Positions 17,437 through 28,829 of a stretch of DNA of 64,000 bases are shown here, piece after piece. This stretch comes from Crambe crambe (taxonomy: Eukaryota; Porifera; Demospongiae; Poecilosclerida; Crambeidae): positions 5,301,563-5,365,562 of the forward strand of contig OZ004594.1 of NCBI GenBank assembly GCA_963924555.1, in the 5' to 3' direction. A program made the translations under genes and the position numbers. The notes under the pieces are model-generated. The model searched no databases, had not been told where the DNA came from, and saw only the letters and a list, made by a program, of their open reading frames with translations. Position 1 is the first letter of the stretch; every line of letters begins with the position of its first letter.

Positions 17437-18174
17437 GTGGCAGAGTTGATACTACCTCCCAGAAGTGTCGACATTTTTTCTAATAATATTGTAAGTTGAT
17501 TATACTGAAAACAATGATCAATGATTTTTACTAGCTATCATTTTTCAGTGGTACTACGGAAAGAAAGACACAGAAGAGACTGTACAAGATCACATTTCAA
17601 ACAACATTGTAAGTTTAAGCTAATAAAAATATTATATAGTTATAGCTAATATCTTATTTACGTGTAGTGGTATTGCAGAGATGCAAAAGAAAAAGATGTA
17701 GAAGAGATCATACAATTACATCTTTACTGCACAAGAAAATCACTTCCTTGCTACAACAAGGAACAAATTGAGAGCTTGGTAAAATCCCAAAAGCTATCAC
17801 ATTATAAATCATCCATTAAGAAGGGAGATGACGTTGTACTGATGGTGGACCAAGAAGATCATGTGGTCGCATTTGGGATCCTTGGAGAAAAGACGAATGA
17901 AGAATTATCAAACAGAGTCGATTTTGAACTTTTCAAACTTTATGTCTCACCTCGAGTCCAGCGGAAAGGATTGGGTAAAAGATTATACTGGGAGTTGGAA
18001 AGAAGAGTTTTAGCTCGAGGTGGATGTGGAATTGGTGTTAGTTCTTCCTTGAGTGCAGTACCATTCTATGAGGCTTGTGGTTTTACATTAACTGTTGACG
18101 AGAGCATTCGTGTCATTGGAAAGACTCAAATACCAATCAAAGTTCTGGAAAAACATCTGCCGACTAACACATAG
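17437..18174 (+). pseudogene. GNAT acetyltransferase, copy 2, start codon lost
   Basis: Exons equivalent to copy 1: 17437-17490, 17549-17608, 17668-18174. The conserved ATGGCAGAG start is GTGGCAGAG here (17437). The upstream alternative ATG is also gone, and a 4-base loss shifts that upstream frame. The mini-exons and the catalytic exon remain open, with QRKGLG, ELERRVLARGG and SAVPFYEACGF intact. The first Met in the main frame would be created only by an alternative (GTG) start near 17776. Either translation starts elsewhere, or the gene is newly inactivated. The intact catalytic exon says any loss is recent. Confidence 0.65.
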
Positions 18175-19067
18175 CTAGCTAATGATATTGTAGTTTATGT
18201 CAATTCCTACCACATATATACAAGATGCATAACTATAATGTGTGTACTGTATGTTACAAAAAAATCATTCTTTTTATGTTCACTTGATCCCTTGATCAGT
18301 TGCTAATTTCAACCAGCTCATGGAATGATGATCAGCTCTCTGCTGGTATTTTATAATTTAGTTGGTGAAGAATTCGGAGGATAACATCAGCTTGAACTCT
18401 AGCTAAACCCACTTCATAATACTAAGGTAGGCAAGTATAGAAAAGTGATATGGGGATGACTGCCTTTGACTGGTTAACAGTGATTATGCAGGGATGAATT
18501 CGAATGTAGGCATTTGATTCTCAAATTAATCCCCAGAAGATTTACGGTGTACACATTGGGATTTTTTATCATGAACAGCTCCTTCCAGTTCGAACCATAA
18601 TGGTCACATCCAATGTGCAGACTGCACTGATTGTACATTTCATGCATGCAAACACCAGTGGCAACACTATCTGTGAATGAATTAATAACATGTCATAGTG
18701 ATAGAGTTGGTTCCAGGAAAATTGTAAACTTGTGGTGAGTCAGGCATAATATTGATAGCTATCTTGGAATGTTCATCATCAAGTTTACACAATAATTATT
18801 CTAAGATTCCCACTAAACCAAGCAGAACTTTTACACCGACATGAACAATTAAAACAGCTTGGTGGGAGGCAGTGACGTAGGGATTATTATTGAAGGCAGC
18901 ATAATTTTGATGTTTGTTCACAGAAACTGCTATAGGCAGACTAACCCTACATGGCCTTTTTATCTAGCATAATTTTTTTTCCTTTCATGTGATTATAATA
19001 AAAAGTGCTTAGTATTTGTGCAATGGGGCAATCCATGCCAGAGGTGCGATAATCAGAACGGGGCAAA

Positions 19068-19210
19068 TATAGCTGCTCTATATCATGCAGTCCTGGTTGA
19101 TCATGCACAGGGGGGTATAGCTGCTCTATATCATGCAGTCCTGGTTGATCATGCACAGGGGGGTATAGCTGCTCTATATCATACAGTCCTGGTTGATCAT
19201 GCACAGCCAT
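19068..19210 (+). repeat. 48-bp tandem repeat, 3 copies
   Basis: Units begin at 19068, 19116 and 19164 with TATAGCTGCTCTATATCAT and end in a G run. The related region near 11.34-11.40 kb has fewer units, so copy number changed after the segmental duplication. Confidence 0.9.
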
Positions 19211-20092
19211 GGATCGATGGTATATATGCATGATAAAGAGGAGTGGAGTGCAGTGCAAGACCAGGAGATAAGCCTTGATCCCTCCAGCACAGTGTATGAC
19301 TTTTTTTGTATGCAGTAACCCCCGCCATCACAATTATTGTGAATAATGGGATACATGCAGCAGTCAAGCTCCATTCTGATCTGGTGGTAATTTCATGTTC
19401 AAGGTGTGAAGGATTTTAATAAGTGTTGATTAAACATAACCACGAAGTTTCACAAAGCTAATTAATTATGGTTATTCTTAGTAATACACCTTTTTGTTCC
19501 TGATTCCTACCTCATGTACATTAGACCTCATTACCTCATTACTAGACTGTGTAGGAATAGGAAGTGCTAAACGCACAGACTCTATTGGCCTCGTGACTAT
19601 GTCCTCTTGAGGATTACTGTGAGATATCACCGTCTTATAAGCTCCATCTCCACATGCCCATCACATACCAGCAGGTTTAAAACTTACGCATATGTGGAAG
19701 ACAGATGTGCACTGGGTGATGGAGAGTAAAGTGTACAGTGGAGCTCCTGATGACTATTATTTGAAACCTTTATTGTACTTTTATCATCAAAAGCTGTACA
19801 CCACAAGTGTGTTATACCTTCTATCCAGTCTCAACTCCCAGAGCTGTTTGGGATCTGGACCATACATACTCCAAAAATGATCACCAAGGTGAGATGACAC
19901 TTGCATTAGTTAACTAGCTTGGCACATCCCGCCCACACATGCATGGTTGCTAAGGGGTCACATCTCCAAAACTACTTGCACCATAGACTTTAAACTGCAC
20001 ATGGCCATAAAGCAGCTTAGTAATACTATACACAAAGAAAGAAGAAGAAAGGTCAAGTCCTGCAGGTGCTATGAACAGTTTTTGAATTCAAA

Positions 20093-20350
20093 CTAAAAGC
20101 ATCAACCACCAAAGCTCACTGGCTGATTTTTGGTTTCTAGCACCACTCTCTAAAAAATTACAGAAGGGTTTGTGATATCTATTTTACTTCTTGATTTAGC
20201 CCAGAAACTTAATTTACTTAAAATACTCACTTTTGGGAAGTCAAAAAATAAAGTAGATACCAACAAATCCTTCTGTAATTTTGTAGAGAGGGCTACTAAG
20301 AAGCTTTAGGCCAAAAATCAGCCACTTAATTTCAGCAATCGGTGCTTTTT
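20093..20350. repeat. Imperfect inverted repeat (foldback, possible MITE)
   Basis: GGCTGATTTTTGG, ACTCTCTA and AATTACAGAAGG in the left arm (about 20093-20190) recur in reverse complement in the right arm (about 20250-20350). The arms are about 100 bp with several mismatches. No open frame lies inside and no clear target duplication was seen. Confidence 0.6.
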
Positions 20351-22353
20351 CTCTAAAGAGTAAAAAGACTCGTATCACCTGTAAGAATTGACCTTTTTTC
20401 TTCATTTTTAGTGTGTGTATTAGTGATATACTACCTTATAACTTTGTACAATTTGAAGTCCATGGAGTTAATTGTTTGCACGTGCAATGCTATGTGCCAC
20501 CACCCTTAATTTCCATCCTTTTTTATGAAGTTTAGAATTGAAAACCACTTAATAGTTACATGTGTTATCTTTAGATTTGTAGCAATAAGATAAGAACATG
20601 TATTTGAAGTTCCTCCAGAAAAAGTGTGTGCTCTACCTGTATGTTATCGTATGACTGATGAGTATCCTACATTTTTTTGACTTTGCATGTTCTATCAATA
20701 ACCCCATGGTTTGGATCCCTTTCAAATTAGCACTTGGGAAGTGACTGAGTTTACCAAGTTTTGTAAAGTCACCAGAGTCTAGGCTACATGCATGCATTAC
20801 TAGGCTTAGCCCTGCACCCAATAAAAAAAGGTACCATCATTGTATACTTGTACTAAAAGGTGAACAATAGAAAATGGATAGAAAATAACATGCCAAGGGA
20901 TAGACATGTTATAGCTATAGAGTGAAGTCTGCAAGTCTTGCTATGTTTTGCTCCTGATGAGCTGGAGAAGAGGGAGAGAGAGGCTAGTATAGTGATCATG
21001 AAAGACCAGGTATACATAATACGTGTGTTTCTGTTACATGATTGTGGTCACTAGTTCCAAATTCCTCCAGAACCGCTATGTGGCCAGTTTGTAAGACGGC
21101 AAAAGTAATATCTCTCACAGATGAATACGTAGCAACTTGCAATTTCTCCTGTTTGAACTATAGATATCCTAGCTTCACGGAGTAGCATTCTTCTTGCATT
21201 ACACCTCCAGCTCTCTCAGTCACTGCCTAGGTACAAAGGATTTATAGCCCATTTAATGCATGCTATTGTGTACATATATGAAAATTTGGCTGAAAAGTGG
21301 TTGCAACCACCCAGGCTGTCACTTTTGCTGAGCCAGAAGCCAGCCACTTGTCAAGTGCATGTGGAAGTTTAATGCTTCCTTTGATATGTGAATAATGTAA
21401 TTAAGTGGAGACACATGCATCATACTTAGGAAGTTTAATGCTTCCTTTGATATGAGATTGCCAACTTCCTGCTATGAATAATGTAAGTGGGGAGACACAT
21501 GCATTAGGAAGTATGCAGATACCTATATAGTTATACTTGGAATCAATGAAAGAATGAGCTTCCTAGAATGCATAGTGGTCAGCTTCTAAGTCAGCCATGG
21601 CTCAGCAATAATTACTATTGCATGGCTACCCATTATTATACAGTGCAACCTCAGACTGTTTAAGTAGTGGTACAGTTCTGGTCAGGCAGGAAGTTAGAAA
21701 ATATGACTAAGTCAGAGAGGCAGGAAGTTAACTAGCTATACATGACTATAGAAAGTGAAAATAGCTAAGCATAAGACTATATTGATTTGGCTATATACAT
21801 GTGGTTTGAAATTCCATTTTGATTGAGCTCAGAATAGGCAGCTAGACCCCAACTTGGTATAACAGACTACACTGAGCCTATATCACTGTTGTAATTATAT
21901 TTTAATAAGGTTATAATTTGAGGACACCAAAATATTGAAAGCTGTTCCCTCAAACAATTAACATCTTCCCATATCATTTCAAACTCAGTAGATTTTGTTC
22001 ATACACATCTTGCTCATACTTCTATAGGCCTTTCTAGATTAATTATGACCATGTTAATCAATGAAACCTTCAGTCACCATGCAGTCCCAGTAACGAAACT
22101 CCTGATAGTAATTGTTGGTTATTTCCCATTGTGCTATACATTATTAGGCAGGAATTAAATTTGGCGGGCAGATTGCCCCAGCAGTCCTCAATCACCAAAT
22201 CACAAAATTAAATTCTCTGCCAATTAATCTCTGGCCATATAGTACGATTATTATCCTATCCCATTTCTGATGCATGCCCAAGGCTTCATGCATAATGGAA
22301 AGTGGAGACATACATATATGCACCATGCAGTAACCAGCTCCAGGAGACCTGTC

Positions 22354-22715
22354 ATGACATAAATGGTCCTACCAATATTTTGTCCTAGGACCAAATATTT
22401 CTGACATAATTAGTCCTAGGACCAAATATTTCTGACATAATTAGTCCTAGGACCAAATATTTCTGACATATTTTGTCCTAGGACGAAATACGTTTGTCTC
22501 TGGGACATAATATGACAAACGTGTTTGGTCCTACCATGTCATATTTTGTCTCCTATAGCTAATATAGCTGGGACCAAATATAGCAACATACTTAGTCCTT
22601 CCAGAGAGAATAATTCAATCTCTATAGCTAATGGATAGAATAATCATAAAATACAGCACTAGGACCAAATATTTCTGACATATTCTGTCCTAGGACAAAT
22701 ATTTCTTGTCTCTGG
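22354..22715. repeat. Subterminal repeat array of the Ginger1-type element
   Basis: The unit TCCTAGGACCAAATATTTC followed by TGACATAATTAG (31 bp) is repeated about three times at 22382-22480, with further degenerate copies to about 22715. The GGACCAAATATTT core also appears just inside the opposite end (27476-27489), so it is probably a transposase-binding site. Confidence 0.75.
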
Positions 22716-22801
22716 GACATATAGCTATAGTATGGCAATCTCAATAATAGCGAACATCATAAATTAAACACAGCATTATTGGTCCATAGCAAAGTTATCA
22801 C

Positions 22802-25800
22802 TCATGATGAACAGTTAGAGCAATACCACTTTTCTTTTTTAGGAAAATTGCTAGGAAAATGTACACACTCCACATGGTACCAATCTTTGCAGCCACTGCA
22901 TTCCACCATGTGACCTTTTTCTATCTGCCTACAGAAGCAGAACACTGGAACCACCTGAAGACGATTGCTCTTCACTGGCCTCCTTTTTGTGCTAGGAAAA
23001 GGAGTGATTGCTCTGTTGTCCAAGCACTTAAGGAGGTGACTTCTTAAGCTTTCTTGGGTATAACGTAATGATGAAGGGCTAGCACCAGAACAAAGTGACT
23101 CAGCAAAAGTGATAGCGAAAAGACCACAGTCATCTGAACCCCTCTGAACTTGAACTGGTTGAAAATTAAGAGTAATCTGCTTTTCACCTGAACATATTAA
23201 TGCAGCAATCTGCTCTATAGCTTTCCTTGGAAATACACCGGTCCAGGAGGGTTTACTGTCATATACACTGATCTCATTTAGTGTCTGAAACATAGCATTA
23301 GAGATAGTTATCCAATGGCTATTTCTGACATTAATAATCTGTACGAATTTCCCTCTCTCAATGCTAAATGTTAGGTTTACACCTAGCACAGTTGATTGAA
23401 GGCCACCCATTTTTGGGTATTTCTTCTTCAGCAAAATTTGAGTTGCATCGATCACATTATCAGTGAGCCAATCAGTATTTAGTATCCGAGTACGATCTTC
23501 AGAATATAAACATAGCTCTTTTATCCAATAATCAGGATCCAATCGTATCTTCTTTTTGGGGGATGATTTAGGGGATTGAACCTCAACTATACATGTATGA
23601 ATGTGGGCATGTAGGATGTAAATGAAATGATCACAGCTTGTGCATGCATACTTACCCAAACTTCGCTTTTTCTTTATGTATTCATAGAGCTCCAGATCAA
23701 GATTTGATTTATATCCTTCTAAATTATAATGGATGAAAATATATGCATGTATTATAATGATCATACAGACATGCATGACTACTAACCTTGCTCCGACTCT
23801 AAATCTGACAGCTTTGACATATACATTACTGTGGTTACCTAAAATGATCATAATACTAATTAGCTATTGTGTATCACTATAATCATGTATATAGCTACCT
23901 CTTCAATGGATAGATCAAACATGTTCATGATAATCTTTTTTAAAACACCGGGATATACAACATCGATGATAAATGATAATAAGTAAAATAAAACATCAAT
24001 CACTGCATAATTGTTGTGGATACAGGTAATATAACTAACCTTTATACGCTTTGGACGAAGTTCACTTTGTAGAAATTCAATCACTTTCATATACTGAAGT
24101 GTTGTAATGCAACATATTGCATTGCTTGCATGCTTGATTTTCCCTGTGTATAATTAAATATATATCTAATGATATAATACTTCTGATGATGAACTCACTA
24201 AGCATGACAGCTGAACTACTACAATATTCTTGGTAAGTATACTCAAGGAACTCTACCTGCAATATGGATAATAGAGTAATATATATATGTTACTGCTATA
24301 GGTAACTTTACATTTCCACTTATAATGTCCTTTAGAATAGGAGTATATGATGAGAATTTTGAAGCCAGTTCTTCAGGAGTTAGCTTCTGCAATATTGCCA
24401 CTGTATTGAAATTATAATTAATAACATGACTCACTGTTACATTATTAGCAGGCAAGCAGGCCACACTGCTCAATCAAAACATTTCATGACTGCTAAATAC
24501 TCAAATGCATGTGGTTAATATCATCCACAATGCCCAAGCTGCAATCCTACAGTATGCATGTTCCAAGTTTTAGGTAAAGGGTCTAAAATCATCTTATTTA
24601 ATGCACACTCCTTAGTGTTAAGACATACCTATCCTTTGGGAATCATTTGAAAGTGAAATTCTGCATGGCGACTTCTGGGGTGATGACTTCTTGGGGGGTG
24701 ACTTCATTGTCAGAGATGGCCTTGGTGGAGATCCGAATGGATGTTTGCATGGTAAATTAGCTGATGGCAACTTTAATTGAGTCTTGGATGGTGACTTTAT
24801 CTTCGATGAAGACCTGAATTTGGGTTTGGATGATGCTTTTGCTAGAAGAGACTTTGTTGGGGACCTTAAAGGAGGCCATTTTCGTGACTTTAAGAACCCT
24901 GGAGATTTATATATCTTTAGGTGGGTTCCATTTATCCTCTCAATAATTTTTTGTGGATTTATGATCGACTTGAGTTGGTAAAACCCTTTCCCAAGATCTT
25001 GTGCTATTGTAAATGGTCCGAGCCACTTGCTATCCAATTTTCCCCCTTTACGTTTCTTTCTCTTCATATCTTTTGCTAGCACTGTAGCTTCAACTTTAAA
25101 TCTTAGTGAATTTGCATGCTTTTTGTCGTACTCCTCCTTCTGCTTCTTTTGTGCTTTAATTATATTAGATTTCACCCTCTCGAGTACATTTTTTCTGTGC
25201 GACATGAGTACCTCTGCTGTCTCCTTGTACTTAATACCATCATCCTTTTCCAACCTTTCAAGTACTGCAGTTGCATTCGGGTGTTTTCCATCATCAAAAT
25301 CAACAGGAAGAATAGCTTGTCGACCAAACATTACTTCAAAAGGTGTATAATTTGTTGACTTCTGAAGAGAAGTGTTATAGGCAAATGTGCACGTATCCAG
25401 AAATATATCCCAACTCTCTTTTTTTTCTCCAATAAATTTACGAATCATATTCTGTATGGTTTGATTATATCTTTCTACAAGCCCATTAGCCTGCATAATT
25501 ATGATAATAACAAGCTAATTAGAGATGAATAAGCCATAGCAGTCATGACATATATTGCTTATTGTATGATTAAAAACATTTATGATTAGCGTAAGTCGTC
25601 GATTATCAACCATAACTTACTCCCCGCACCATATCTCCCTCGCCGATGGTCGTCAAAGTCTTAAACAACAACCATAGGAAAGATCGATTCATCCTCCATA
25701 ACGACATATAAATTATTTTTCTCACAATTGGATAAAAGTTTTGCTATACTGAATCTACTACGTCAACTAAAAAATCATTTATTGACCACCGACACCTATT

Positions 25801-27368
25801 TTCGACCACCTGTTGAAAATCATAGTATCAATCATCGTCCGTTCCATTCTTTCTTTCAGTTTTGCTCCACTACATGTTAGGGCCCTTAAAAAGATACTTT
25901 TATACATTTTATGCTATAAAATATATCATCATAACAAATTTTATAAAAAAATTAACTGAAGCATTTATACCATAAACTGCTTCACAATTTAACGGTGGAA
26001 TGGAACTGCTGCAGAAGCTCTCCGATTCTGGTGATACTTTTCAGACAGTCTTCATTGGTCTGTGTTACATATTTCAGTCATAATCTATCCATACAGTCCT
26101 CACTAAACAAGCACCAAATTCGACTCTAAGTCGATAGCTTTCGTGCCTTTTAAGCGATCTTCCGGAGCCATGGCAATGGGTAACATGAGCTAGTAACTTA
26201 GTTTCATACTGCAGTTGATAAATGCGTGCTGTTGAAGTCCTGTTTTCTCTCTAGAGCTTGTAAGTTTTTCCCATATATTTTTCAATGCCATTTTCTTAGA
26301 CTCCGTTTACGTTTGTTTACTACCGTAAACTTTCTGTATACTAAGTAGTCTATAATAGGTGCCGGTTGATAATCGACGCCTTACGCTATCTATTGCTGAG
26401 ACAGCTATAGGTTAAAGTTAGTCATTAGTTTTATATACTGTGCATGGATGGTGAATATTTTTCGGATAATAAAGTTATAACACACACCTGAGGATGATAG
26501 GCTGTAGTTAGGTGATGCTTGATACCAAGGAGCTTCATCATCTCATCATTGAGATTATTCTTGAACTCACTTCCCTGGTCAGTTGTAAGAATCTTTGGGA
26601 TGCCCATTCGCATAAAGATCTATATTATTTATGAATTGTACATTTTAGTGATGCAACTCATTATTAAAGATTTACTTTGAATAGTGAATTTGCCACACCT
26701 TGTGCCTCTTTGTTCGGCAAGGCTATAGCCTCAGCCCATTTTGTGAAGTAATCGATTAGTGTTAATATATATTGATTTCCTAATTGAGATCGTGGAGATA
26801 TCGGTCCAATAAAATCAATTGCAACATGAAACCATGGGGATTGCACAGGAACATTGTGCAGCTCAGGTCTCATAATCATAAGCTTCTGGTTATTCCTCTG
26901 ACACACATCACAAATAGACACCTATGAAAATAACAAAAATTGTAGGGAGGTGGGGGACAAGTATTCTAGGACCATATTAGCTGAACTATGCTTACCATAT
27001 TTTCAACATCCTTTGAAACTCCTTTCCAATAGAAACGCTCTGAAATTCTAAACAGAGTTTTTCTAACTCCCATGTGTCCAGAGGTTGCATCCACATGACA
27101 TGAAGTCATAATTCTCTTCTTTTCTTCACTGTTGGTGATATACTTGACCTCCTATAGTATGTATATATCAGTAGCTAGTCAGGGATTCTGCTATAACTAC
27201 CTTATTCTTTCCAGTAGCTTTATCTGACTTCAAATAAAACACTTCTCCATCTTTAATTTTTAATGTAGCTGCCTTTCTTCGAATGATCCTTTTTTCATTG
27301 TTGGAAGAGCCCTCGGGATACTTTTTTTCAAGTATATAAGAGATAGCTTGATCAATGATAGCTGCCAT
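22802..27368 (-). CDS. Ginger1-type transposase: HHCC/DD35E integrase, GPY/F, Ulp1 protease, PHD finger
   Basis: Well-supported exons (minus): 27368-27201, 27151-26996, 26921-26676, 26619-26488, 25490-24629, and the last about 23586-22802. Zinc-binding HHCC: CHVD and GHMG in exon 2, ICDVC in exon 3. Catalytic triad: Asp144 (AIDFIGP), Asp204 (TTDQGSEF), Glu240 (NGLVERYN); the last two are separated by 35 residues. A GPF motif (KWLGPFTIAQDL) follows, then a Ser/Pro/Lys-rich tail. The last exon has a C48-like core: His (NSHWITI), Asp (VYDS), Gln-rich FQPVQVQRG and Cys (SDDCGLFA). It ends in a C4HC3 PHD finger (CFC, CSGC, WYHVEC, WYCSNC). Small exons between 24.6 and 23.6 kb (for example KLTPEELASKFSSY) fit only loosely, so continuity of integrase and protease in one protein is inferred. 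No stop disrupts the recognised domains, so it may be recent. Confidence 0.8.
25589..26386. mobile_element. MITE nested in an intron of the Ginger1-type gene
   Basis: Ends GCGTAAGTCGTCGATTATCA and its reverse complement (one mismatch) are flanked by TA on both sides (25587-25588, 26387-26388). The element is 798 bp with no coding capacity. It lies between the exons that carry the second catalytic Asp and the catalytic Glu, so it inserted after the Ginger1-type element arrived or was carried with it. Confidence 0.75.
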
Positions 27369-28092
27369 TGCGATGCAATATGCAGCTGCAATAGGCCACG
27401 TGGCACGGACATTCTATGTTGACGTAGGACAAAATATCGCGCTTTTTTTGGTCCGGGGGGGACCGAATTTTACACCGGACCAAATATTTTCCGACAGACC
27501 TTAGTTATACAGCTGATATAAAAAAAGGTGCCCCCCATGAATAACCCCCATGAATAAGGCTAACAGGCTAACAAAAACAGAACAAAAACAAAGAACAGAG
27601 ACAACATTTGCAACTGTTTTTCATATGCCAACAGAGATGGACTTATAAAAGTAATTTCAGCGGGCAGCAAATTCCACAGCTCGACAGTTATCACTATGGG
27701 AACTTCATATGACCTAGTCTGTCCTCACTATCAGAAAAATCCTGTTGAATTGTAACTTCTCAGCCGAGGGTCCATATTACGAATTGCTGGTAGGTAGAAC
27801 ATGTGCAAAATTTGGGCCAACAAACAAATCTTCAAACTTCCTTCTGCTCACCAGAGGTTGAAAGCCAGACGATATATTTTGCTTGAGCAGGCAGCTCATG
27901 TAGGAAACTGTAACGTTACCAAAAAGCACTTAGCTATGTTACTGTACATATCTTCGCACTTTTTTTTTTTTTTTTTTTTTTTCGCACTTCGGCCAGCGCA
28001 GCAGGCATAACTATCGCGCATGCACAAATTTTTTTTAATAAAAACATGAAACAGAGCTAGAGGATAGCAAACACTTATTGTTCGATCAGACC

Positions 28093-28829
28093 ATGGCAGA
28101 GAAACAACTACTTCCCAGAAGTGATGCTGTAAGTTTGAAGTCGTATGTGTAGCTAGCCTTGGCTAATAAAATCTGTTTATAGTGGCACTGTAGAGATCCA
28201 AAAGAGAAACAGATCACACAACCTCTTGAAAGTGATGATATAAATAACATTGTAAGTTTAAGTCACATGTTAGCTATCTAGCTAATGGTCGGTTAACTTA
28301 TAACTAACATCTATCTTCTTTTTTTTTTTAGTATTGCAGAGATGCAAAGGAGAAAGATGCAGAAGAGATCATGCAATTACAACTTTACTGCACAAGAAAA
28401 TCATTTTCTTGCTATAACAACGAACAAATTGAGAGCTTGGCAAAAAAATCCCAAAAGCTAGAGTATTATGAATCATCCATTAAGAAGGGAGATGACGTTG
28501 TACTGATGGTGGACCAAGAAGATCGCGTGGTCGCATTTGGGATCCTTGGAAAAAAGACAAGTAAAGAATTATCCAATAGAGTCGATTTTGAACTTTTCAA
28601 GCTTTATGTCTCACCTCAAGTTCAGCGGAAAGGAGTGGGTAAAAGATTGTACTGGGAGTTAGAAAGAAGAGTGTTAGCTCGAGGTGGATATGGGATTGGT
28701 GTTTGTTCTTCCTTGTGTGCAATACTATTCTATGAGGCTTGTGGTTTTACAAAGACTGTTGATAACAGTGTTCTGGTCATTGGAAAGACTCAAATACCAG
28801 TAAAATTTCTGGAAAAGCATCTGGACTAG
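28093..28829 (+). CDS. Small GNAT-family N-acetyltransferase, third plus-strand copy (intact)
   Basis: Exons 28093-28128, 28183-28251 and 28332-28829, giving 200 aa with introns of 54 and 80 bp, all phase 0. It starts ATGGCAGAG. Exon 2 encodes WHCRDPKEK...NNI and exon 3 starts YCRDAKEKDAEEI, so the exon 2 unit is clearly related to the start of exon 3, showing an internal mini-exon duplication. The catalytic exon has QRKGVG (motif A), the ELERRVLARGG helix and ILFYEACGF. It is more diverged than the 10-kb and 17-kb copies, and the minus-strand partner is absent here. It sits 0.6 kb to the right of the Ginger1-type element. Confidence 0.85.

Larger units (their letters stand above)
16440..19685. 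repeat. Segmental duplication, copy 2 (matches about 9207-11830)
   Basis: Same gene order and near-identical sequence as copy 1, with indels. Copy 2 keeps the minus-strand GNAT intact but has lost the start region of the plus-strand GNAT. It carries about 200 extra bases at 17.12-17.33 kb and three instead of about two copies of the downstream 48-bp repeat. Confidence 0.85.
18175..22345. other. Long intergenic stretch; duplicated block tail, small repeats
   Basis: The first 1.5 kb is the tail of the segmental duplication, including three 48-bp tandem units at 19068-19210 (GCAGTCCTGGTTGATCATGC core). An imperfect inverted repeat spans about 20093-20350. A short near-duplicate (GGAAGTTTAATGCTTCCTTTGATATG) occurs at about 21363 and 21428. 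No convincing coding exon was found between 19.7 and 22.35 kb. Confidence 0.5.
22350..27496 (-). mobile_element. Ginger1-type DNA transposon, 5147 bp, with GACC target-site duplication
   Basis: Both outer ends begin TGTC read inwards (TGTCATGAC... on the left; TGTCGGAAA... on the right, minus strand), followed by a shared TGGTCC. Immediately outside, GACC occurs on both sides (22346-22349 and 27497-27500), a perfect 4-bp target duplication. Between the ends the minus strand encodes an integrase-like transposase, a Ulp1-like protease and a PHD finger. From memory of the Ginger literature, Ginger1 elements have TGTNR termini, 4-bp duplications, a retrovirus-like integrase and optional Ulp1/OTU, PHD and GPY/F domains; every one of these fits except OTU. 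The element is interrupted by a smaller MITE at 25589-26386, in an intron. Confidence 0.85.

Noticed and set aside
25027-25358. Plus-strand hydrophobic frames
   Set aside because: Antisense shadows of the transposase exon at 24629-25490.
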